Assembly (NCBI GenBank): GCA_000209815.1
Contig: FP929036.1
Coordinates: 1,321,153-1,360,464, forward strand
Length of the DNA: 39,312 bases
Origin: Butyrivibrio fibrisolvens 16/4
GTDB taxonomy: Bacteria; Bacillota; Clostridia; Lachnospirales; Lachnospiraceae
Direction: 5' to 3'
The notes beneath the pieces are model-generated. The model had not been told where the DNA came from, searched no databases, and saw only the letters and a program-made list of their open reading frames with translations. This document shows, piece by piece, positions 32,262 through 39,312 of this stretch (position 1 is its first letter; every line of letters starts with the position of its first letter). A program made the position numbers and the translations under genes.

Positions 32262-33806
32262 ATGAGTAAGAAACCTGTAGTACTTATGGTTCTCGATGGA
32301 TATGGTCTCAATGACAATCCTAAGGGAAACGCCATTGCAATGGCAAAGACACCTGTTATGGACAAGCTTATGGCTGAGTGCCCATTTGTTCCGGGCCAGG
32401 CATCAGGTATGTTTGTTGGTCTTCCAGATGGCCAGATGGGAAATTCTGAGGTAGGACATATGAATATCGGCGCAGGCCGCATTATCTACCAGGATCTCAC
32501 TAGAATTACAAAGGCTATCAACGATGGCGAGTTCTTCGAGAACAAGGTTCTTCTTCAGGCAATCGAAAACTGCAAAAAGAACGATTCTGATTTACATCTT
32601 TGGGGTCTTCTTTCAGACGGTGGTGTTCACAGCCACATCGAGCATCTTTACGGAATGCTTGAGATGTGCAAGAAGAACGGCCTTTCAAAAGTTTTCGTTC
32701 ACGCATTCCTTGATGGTCGTGATACTCCACCAGCTTCTGGTAAGGATTTCTTAGCACAGCTTCAGGCTAAGATGGATGAGATTGGCGTTGGTACAATCGC
32801 TTCTCTTTCAGGCCGTTACTACGCTATGGATAGAGATAACAACTGGGATCGTGTTCAGAAGGCTTATGATTCTCTTGTTAAAGGCGAAGGCGTTAAGGCT
32901 ACTTCAGTTCCAGATGCTATGCAGGCTTCTTACGATGAGGGAGTTACAGATGAGTTCGTTCTTCCTACAGTTATCACTGATGCTGCAGGCAATCCACTTT
33001 CAGTTGTTAAGAACGGCGATTCAGTTGTATTCTTCAACTTCCGTCCAGACCGTGCTCGTGAAATTACAAGAGCATTCTGCGATGACAAGTTCACAGGATT
33101 CGATAGAGAATTCCTTAATTTATATTATGCTTGCTTCAAGGATTACGATGAGACAATCCCTAACAAGCACATTGCTTTCGAAAAGGAGAGCATTACAAAT
33201 ACTTTCGGCGAGTTCCTTGCAAACAATGGTTTAAAGCAGCTTAGACTTGCTGAGACAGAAAAATACGCACACGTTACATTCTTCTTCAACGGTGGTGTTG
33301 AGGAGCCTAATAAGGACGAGGAGAGAATCCTTGTTAACTCACCTAAGGATGTAGCTACATATGACCTTAAGCCTGAAATGTCGGCACCAGAGGTTGGAGC
33401 AAAGCTTGTAGAGGCTATCAAGTCTAACAAGTACGATGTTATCGTTATCAACTTTGCAAACCCAGATATGGTTGGTCATACTGGCGTCATAGAGGCAGCT
33501 GTTGCAGCTGTAGAGCGTGTTGACTCACTTGTAGGAGAGGCAGTAGAGGCAGTTAAGGAGATGGATGGAGCATTATTCATCTGCGCTGACCACGGAAATG
33601 CTGAGAAGATGATTGATTATGAGACAGGAGAGCCACACACAGCTCACACAACAAATCCTGTTCCATTTATCTTAGTTAACTATGATGAGGCTTATACACT
33701 TCGCGAGGGCGGTGCTCTTTGCGATATCGCTCCTACACTTATTGAGATCATGGGTCTTGAGCAGCCAAAGGAGATGACTGGTAAGTCACTTTTAATTAAG
33801 AAATAA
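32262..33806 (+). CDS. gpmI: 2,3-bisphosphoglycerate-independent phosphoglycerate mutase
   Basis: The 514-residue protein has VVLMVLDGYGLNDNPKGNAI (metal Asp), GLPDGQMGNSEVGHMNIGAG (phosphoserine nucleophile in NSEVGH), HAFLDGRDTPPASG, FNFRPDRAREITRAF, INFANPDMVGHTGVIEAAVA and CADHGNAEKMID. It interconverts 3- and 2-phosphoglycerate and needs Mn2+ in Firmicutes. GGAGG lies eight bases before the ATG. The gene is 44 bases after the CapA-like gene. It completes the glycolytic group. Confidence 0.96.
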   Translation: MSKKPVVLMVLDGYGLNDNPKGNAIAMAKTPVMDKLMAECPFVPGQASGMFVGLPDGQMGNSEVGHMNIGAGRIIYQDLTRITKAINDGEFFENKVLLQAIENCKKNDSDLHLWGLLSDGGVHSHIEHLYGMLEMCKKNGLSKVFVHAFLDGRDTPPASGKDFLAQLQAKMDEIGVGTIASLSGRYYAMDRDNNWDRVQKAYDSLVKGEGVKATSVPDAMQASYDEGVTDEFVLPTVITDAAGNPLSVVKNGDSVVFFNFRPDRAREITRAFCDDKFTGFDREFLNLYYACFKDYDETIPNKHIAFEKESITNTFGEFLANNGLKQLRLAETEKYAHVTFFFNGGVEEPNKDEERILVNSPKDVATYDLKPEMSAPEVGAKLVEAIKSNKYDVIVINFANPDMVGHTGVIEAAVAAVERVDSLVGEAVEAVKEMDGALFICADHGNAEKMIDYETGEPHTAHTTNPVPFILVNYDEAYTLREGGALCDIAPTLIEIMGLEQPKEMTGKSLLIKK

Positions 33807-33810
33807 TTAC

Positions 33811-33830
33811 TGGCCCCCTAGAGGGGCTGG
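33811..33830. other. hairpin between gpmI and purC without T tract
   Basis: GGCCCC and GGGGCT-type arms around CTAGA form a short GC-rich stem just after the gpmI stop. There is no T run, so it may be a processing or mRNA-stability element rather than a terminator. Confidence 0.4.
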
Positions 33831-33871
33831 ATAATTAATAAAAACTAAATAAAAAGAGAGAGGATTTGATT

Positions 33872-34738
33872 ATGAAACCAATTAAAGAGGGAAAAGTAAG
33901 AGAAGTATACGATAATGGAGACAGCATTATTATGGTCGCCACAGATCGTATATCTGCATTCGACGTAATTTTAAAGAACAAGATTGTTAATAAGGGTGCT
34001 GTTCTTACACAGATGTCTAAGTTCTGGTTTGACCTTACAAAGGACATCGTTCCAAATCACATGCTTTCAACTGATGTAAAAGATATGCCTGAGTTCTTCC
34101 AGAACGACGATTACAAAGGCAAATCAATGATGTGCAAGAAGCTCACAATGCTTCCAATCGAGTGCATCGTTCGAGGTTACATCACAGGCTCTGGCTGGGC
34201 AAGCTACAAGGAGAACGGTACTGTTTGTGGCATAAAGCTTCCAGCAGGTCTTAAGGAATCTGATAAGCTTCCTGAGCCTATCTACACTCCATCTACAAAA
34301 GCAGAAATTGGTGATCATGATGAAAATATCTCTTTCGAACGTTCCATAGAGGTTCTTGAAAAAGAATTCCCAGGTCACGGTTTGGAGTATGCAACTGCTC
34401 TCCGCGACAATACAATAGCTCTTTACAAGAAGTGCGCTGATTATGCTCTTACTAAGGGTATTATCATTGCTGATACAAAGTTTGAGTTTGGTCTTGATGA
34501 GGATGGCAATGTTGTTCTTGCTGACGAAATGCTCACTCCAGACAGCTCACGTTTCTGGCCACTCGAGGGTTATGAGGCAGGCCACGGACAGCCTTCTTTT
34601 GATAAGCAGTTTGTACGTGATTGGTTAAAGGCTAATCCAGATTCTGATTACCTTCTTCCACAGGATGTTATCGATAAGACTATCGACAAATATCTTGAGG
34701 CTTACAAGTTACTTACAGGTAAGGAACTTAGTATCTAA
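33872..34738 (+). CDS. purC: phosphoribosylaminoimidazole-succinocarboxamide synthase (SAICAR synthetase)
   Basis: The 288-residue protein starts MKPIKEGKVREVYDNGDSII and continues VATDRISAFDVIL, PIECIVRGYITGSGWASY, IIADTKFEFGLDEDGNVVLA and DEMLTPDSSRFWP, the SAICAR synthetase motifs. It joins CAIR and aspartate with ATP in purine synthesis. The ATG at 33872 has GAGAGAGG about eight bases upstream. The TTG at 33866 overlaps that spacing and is unlikely. The protein is of the longer type, near 290 residues. It leads purC-purF-purB, with 31 bases to purF. Confidence 0.95.
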   Translation: MKPIKEGKVREVYDNGDSIIMVATDRISAFDVILKNKIVNKGAVLTQMSKFWFDLTKDIVPNHMLSTDVKDMPEFFQNDDYKGKSMMCKKLTMLPIECIVRGYITGSGWASYKENGTVCGIKLPAGLKESDKLPEPIYTPSTKAEIGDHDENISFERSIEVLEKEFPGHGLEYATALRDNTIALYKKCADYALTKGIIIADTKFEFGLDEDGNVVLADEMLTPDSSRFWPLEGYEAGHGQPSFDKQFVRDWLKANPDSDYLLPQDVIDKTIDKYLEAYKLLTGKELSI

Positions 34739-34769
34739 AATACGTCATTTAAAGTAATAGGAGTAATTA

Positions 34770-36215
34770 ATGGGAGATTTTAACTTAAAGGACATGCCAT
34801 GGGACGGACTGCATGAGGAGTGCGGCGTCTTTGCTATGTATGATTTCGACGGTGGGGACGTTGCCTCCTCTATTTATTATGGCCTTTTTGCTTTACAGCA
34901 CAGAGGTCAGGAGAGCTGTGGTATCGCCGTATCAGATACAAATGGCCCAAAACGTAACTACGCTTTGCACAAAGACATGGGCCTTGTTAATGAAGTCTTT
35001 AATCAGGAAATATTAGAAGGAATGCACGGAGATATTGGTGTTGGACACACCAGATATTCTACAGCGGGTTCTTCCTGCCGTGAGAATGCACAGCCACTTG
35101 TAATTTCCTATGCAAAAGGACTTCTTGGAATGGCACATAATGGAAATCTTATCAATGCTGAAGAGCTTCGTGATGAGCTTTCTATGACCGGTGCTATTTT
35201 CCAAACTACTATTGATTCAGAGACAATCGCGTACATTATCGCTCGTGAACGTCTTAAGAGTGCTACCGTGGAGGAAGCAGTTGCTAGAGCTTGCGACAAG
35301 ATTAAGGGTGCATATTCACTTGTAGTAATGTCCCCTCGAAAGCTTATTGCAGCACGTGACCCACAGGGATTTAGACCTCTTTGTATTGGAAAAAGAGATA
35401 ATGCTTATGTTATCGCATCTGAGACATGTGCTCTTGATACAATCGGAGCAGAGTATATTCGTGATGTAGAGCCAGGCGAGATTGTTACCATTTCACCAGA
35501 CTTTGGAATCAAATCTGACAAGAGCAGATGTGTAGATAAATCAAAACACGGTCGCTGTATTTTTGAATACATTTACTTCGCAAGACCTGATTCTGATATA
35601 GATGGAATTTCTGTTTATGAATCAAGAATTAAGGCTGGTCGATTCCTTGCTCAGGATTCTCCAGTTGAGGCGGACTTAGTTGTTGGTGTTCCTGAATCAG
35701 GAAATGCTGCCGCTCAGGGATTTTCTCTTGAGTCTGGCATTCCTTATGGAACAGCCTTCGTAAAGAATAGTTATGTGGGCAGAACCTTCATAAAGCCAAA
35801 GCAGGCCAGCAGACAGTCATCTGTTCAGGTAAAACTTAATGCCTTAAGAGAGGTTGTAAGAGGAAAGAGAATCATTATGATAGATGATTCAATCGTTCGT
35901 GGTACTACATCTGACCGCATTGTTAAGATGCTTAGAGATGCTGGTGCAACAGAGGTGCACGTTCGTATTTCATCACCACCATTCTTATGGCCTTGTTATT
36001 TCGGTACAGATGTACCATGTCGAGAGCAGCTAATTGCATACAAGCATTCAGTAGATGAAATATGCAAGATTATTGGAGCTGATTCATTGGCATACCTGAA
36101 TTTTGAACGTTTGCCACAGATGGTTGATGGATTAGACATTTGCCATGGATGTTTCGATGGAAACTACCCAATAGAACCACCAAAACATGATATAAGAGGA
36201 GAATACGATGAGTAA
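34770..36215 (+). CDS. purF: amidophosphoribosyltransferase
   Basis: The 481-residue protein is a class II glutamine amidotransferase whose nucleophile C18 (HEECGVFAMYDF) lies behind a 17-residue propeptide, as in the Bacillus type that is cleaved on maturation. GVGHTRYSTAG and GMAHNGNLIN form the glutaminase site. VGVPESGNAAAQGFSLESGI, SYVGRTFIKP and RIIMIDDSIVRGTTSDRIV form the PRPP site. C-terminal cysteines (WPCYFGTDVPC, DICHGCFDG) suit the [4Fe-4S] cluster of this class. It makes phosphoribosylamine, the first committed step of purine synthesis. It overlaps purB by eight bases. Confidence 0.96.
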   Translation: MGDFNLKDMPWDGLHEECGVFAMYDFDGGDVASSIYYGLFALQHRGQESCGIAVSDTNGPKRNYALHKDMGLVNEVFNQEILEGMHGDIGVGHTRYSTAGSSCRENAQPLVISYAKGLLGMAHNGNLINAEELRDELSMTGAIFQTTIDSETIAYIIARERLKSATVEEAVARACDKIKGAYSLVVMSPRKLIAARDPQGFRPLCIGKRDNAYVIASETCALDTIGAEYIRDVEPGEIVTISPDFGIKSDKSRCVDKSKHGRCIFEYIYFARPDSDIDGISVYESRIKAGRFLAQDSPVEADLVVGVPESGNAAAQGFSLESGIPYGTAFVKNSYVGRTFIKPKQASRQSSVQVKLNALREVVRGKRIIMIDDSIVRGTTSDRIVKMLRDAGATEVHVRISSPPFLWPCYFGTDVPCREQLIAYKHSVDEICKIIGADSLAYLNFERLPQMVDGLDICHGCFDGNYPIEPPKHDIRGEYDE

Positions 36216-37662
36216 CACAGATAGATACAGTAGTCCACTTTCAGAGAGATATGCAAGCAAGGAGATGCAGTACATCTTTTCACAGGATAAAAAGTTTTCT
36301 ACTTGGCGCAGACTTTGGATTGCCCTTGCAGAGACTGAGATGGAGCTTGGCCTTTCTCAGGACGGTAAGCCAGTCATTACACAGGAGATGATTGACGAGA
36401 TGAAGCAGCACATCGAGGATATCAACTATGATGTTGCTGTTGCTCGCGAGAAGGAAGTTAGACATGATGTAATGAGTCACGTATACGCTTATGGCAAGCA
36501 GTGCCCTAAGGCAGCAGGCATTATTCACCTTGGCGCTACAAGCTGCTACGTTGGTGATAATACAGATATCATCATTATGCGCGATGCACTTCTTCTCATT
36601 AGAAAGAAGCTTGTGAATGTAATTGCAGAGCTTGCAGCATTTGCTGATAAGTACAAGGCTCAGCCAACACTTGCATTTACTCATTTCCAGCCAGCTCAGC
36701 CTACAACAGTAGGAAAGCGCGCTACACTTTGGCTCAACGAGTTTGTTATGGATTTAGAGGATCTCGATTATGTTCTTTCTACATTAAAGCTCCTTGGTTC
36801 AAAGGGTACTACAGGTACACAGGCCAGCTTCTTAGAGCTTTTCAATGGCGACAATGAGACAATTGACAAGATTGATCCAATGATTGCTGAAAAGATGGGA
36901 TTCAAGGCATGCTATCCAGTCTCTGGTCAGACATACTCACGTAAGGTAGACACAAGAGTTTGTAATATCTTAGCTGGCATTGCAGCTTCTGCTCATAAGA
37001 TGTCAAACGACATTCGTTTACTTCAGCATCTTAAGGAAGTAGAGGAGCCATTCGAGAAGAGCCAGATTGGTTCATCAGCTATGGCTTACAAGAGAAATCC
37101 TATGAGAAGCGAGCGTATCGCATCACTTTCTCGTTACGTAATGATTGATGCTCTTAATCCAGCAATCACATCAGCTACTCAGTGGTTCGAGCGTACACTT
37201 GATGATTCAGCTAACAAGCGTCTTTCTATCGCAGAGGGCTTCCTTGCAACTGATGGTGTTCTTGATCTTTGCCTTAATGTAGTAGATGGACTTGTTGTTT
37301 ACGACAAGGTTATTACAAAGCGCCTTATGTCAGAGCTTCCATTTATGGCTACAGAAAATATTATGATGGATGCTGTAAAGCTTGGTGGAAACAGACAGGA
37401 GCTTCACGAGAAGATTCGTACACTTTCAATGGAAGCAGGAAAGAACGTTAAGGTTGAAGGCAAGGAGAACAATCTTCTCGAGCTTATCGCAGCAGATGAC
37501 GAGTTCCCAATGGGACTTGAGGAGCTTCAGTCTACAATGGAGCCTAGCCGCTACGTAGGCCGCAGCCCACGTCAGGTGGAAGTATATCTTCGTGATGTCA
37601 TTACTCCTATCCTTGATGCTAATAAGGATATTCTTGGAGTTAAGGCTGAGATTAATGTTTAA
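36208..37662 (+). CDS. purB: adenylosuccinate lyase
   Basis: The 484-residue protein of the fumarase/aspartase superfamily has RHDVMSHVYAYGKQCPKAAG, IIHLGATSCYVGDNTD, TLAFTHFQPAQPTTVGKRAT and the signature SSAMAYKRNPMRSERIASLS. It removes fumarate from SAICAR and adenylosuccinate. The 480-residue length marks the longer eukaryote-like subfamily common in Clostridia rather than the 430-residue Bacillus type. AAGAGGAG inside the purF end precedes the ATG, and the genes overlap by eight bases. No clear terminator follows; only a small CCTGC/GCAGG hairpin at 37667-37678. Confidence 0.95.
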   Translation: MSNTDRYSSPLSERYASKEMQYIFSQDKKFSTWRRLWIALAETEMELGLSQDGKPVITQEMIDEMKQHIEDINYDVAVAREKEVRHDVMSHVYAYGKQCPKAAGIIHLGATSCYVGDNTDIIIMRDALLLIRKKLVNVIAELAAFADKYKAQPTLAFTHFQPAQPTTVGKRATLWLNEFVMDLEDLDYVLSTLKLLGSKGTTGTQASFLELFNGDNETIDKIDPMIAEKMGFKACYPVSGQTYSRKVDTRVCNILAGIAASAHKMSNDIRLLQHLKEVEEPFEKSQIGSSAMAYKRNPMRSERIASLSRYVMIDALNPAITSATQWFERTLDDSANKRLSIAEGFLATDGVLDLCLNVVDGLVVYDKVITKRLMSELPFMATENIMMDAVKLGGNRQELHEKIRTLSMEAGKNVKVEGKENNLLELIAADDEFPMGLEELQSTMEPSRYVGRSPRQVEVYLRDVITPILDANKDILGVKAEINV

Positions 37663-37727
37663 AAGAACCTGCTTGCAGGATATGTTAAGTAGTTGATTAT
37701 TTAACAGAAAAATAATTTAGAAATTTA

Positions 37728-37770
37728 TTGCTTTAAAGTACTAAATGATGTAAAATCTTTTCAGATTTTA
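37728..37770 (+). promoter_or_regulatory. gdhA promoter with overlapping palindrome
   Basis: TTGCTT (37728-37733), 17 bases, TAAAAT (37751-37756). TAAAATCT-TTTC-AGATTTTA (37751-37770), an 8-bp perfect inverted repeat, starts on the -10 and covers the expected transcription start. This is a typical position for a repressor site, or for a hairpin at the mRNA 5' end. Confidence 0.55.
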
Positions 37771-37842
37771 TGTCAGAGTCTTAAATATGGGAAATAACAT
37801 ATCAAGCTATGTGGTTGACCCAGAATAATGGAAGGAGAATAA

Positions 37843-39207
<1,365 letters not shown>

Positions 39208-39249
39208 TATAATTTACGAATAAACTTAATAACTACAAGAATTGTTTTC

Positions 39250-39276
39250 CCCGGGACTTTTGTTCCGGGTTTTTTA
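39250..39276 (+). terminator. intrinsic terminator after gdhA
   Basis: CCCGGGA and TTCCGGG pair (one G-T) around a six-base loop, followed by TTTTTTT. Confidence 0.85.
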
Positions 39277-39312
39277 TGCTTTGAAGTGCTAGTTGGTGGA
39301 GGGGGTAGTGTG

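Overview
The window looks like chromosomal DNA from a low-GC anaerobic Firmicute of the Lachnospiraceae, most like Butyrivibrio or Pseudobutyrivibrio. This is inferred from gene content and style: strong GGAGG ribosome binding sites, AT-rich spacers with hairpin/T-tract terminators, a GH120 beta-xylosidase, meso-diaminopimelate dehydrogenase, an NADP-type glutamate dehydrogenase, PIN-PhoH, MgtE, YitT and the Firmicute cysS-mrnC-rlmB-sigH block. No rRNA, tRNA, IS element, CRISPR array or prophage was seen.

Layout. 1-900: a possible gene tail, a small remnant ORF and a 2H phosphoesterase. 921-2924 (-): GH120 beta-xylosidase. 3.1-6.2 kb: an accessory patch with a membrane protein, a DUF4230 protein, an Xre-type regulator with two operators, a higBA toxin-antitoxin pair and two small unknown proteins, closed by a 73-bp tandem repeat and a C-rich repeat tract (6165-6450). 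6.5-8.4 kb: ddh and a NifX/FKBP fusion. 8482-9394 (-): an iron-dependent alcohol dehydrogenase with an internal deletion. 9.6-14.2 kb: an anchored unknown protein, a chemoreceptor and three poorly characterised genes. 14.3-18.5 kb: YitT, mgtE with an elaborate leader, and PIN-PhoH. 18.7-20 kb: a DUF3298 lipoprotein. 20.1-23.9 kb: ispF-cysS-mrnC-rlmB-sigH. 23.9-26.1 kb: aroD (-), aroK (+) and a PHP phosphatase (-). 26.3-33.8 kb: gap, pgk, tpiA and gpmI, with a Sel1-repeat lipoprotein and a CapA-like lipoprotein in between. 33.9-37.7 kb: purC-purF-purB. 37.8-39.2 kb: gdhA.

Working together. gap, pgk, tpiA and gpmI cover lower glycolysis. purC, purF and purB belong to IMP/AMP synthesis. ddh and gdhA link ammonia assimilation to lysine and cell-wall precursors. 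aroD and aroK belong to the shikimate pathway. GH120 would release xylose inside the cell.

Two points matter most. First, the mgtE leader (15421-15540) holds an unlisted 21-codon ORF with an excellent ribosome binding site. Its codons form one arm of a long terminator, and its own ribosome binding site can pair with its 3' part. This looks like a leader-peptide attenuator for a Mg2+ transporter. Second, at least five genes (the membrane protein at 3133, higA, the protein at 12943, aroD twice, aroK) are broken by single missing bases, mostly in A/T runs and always in the same direction. This points to homopolymer under-calling rather than real gene decay.
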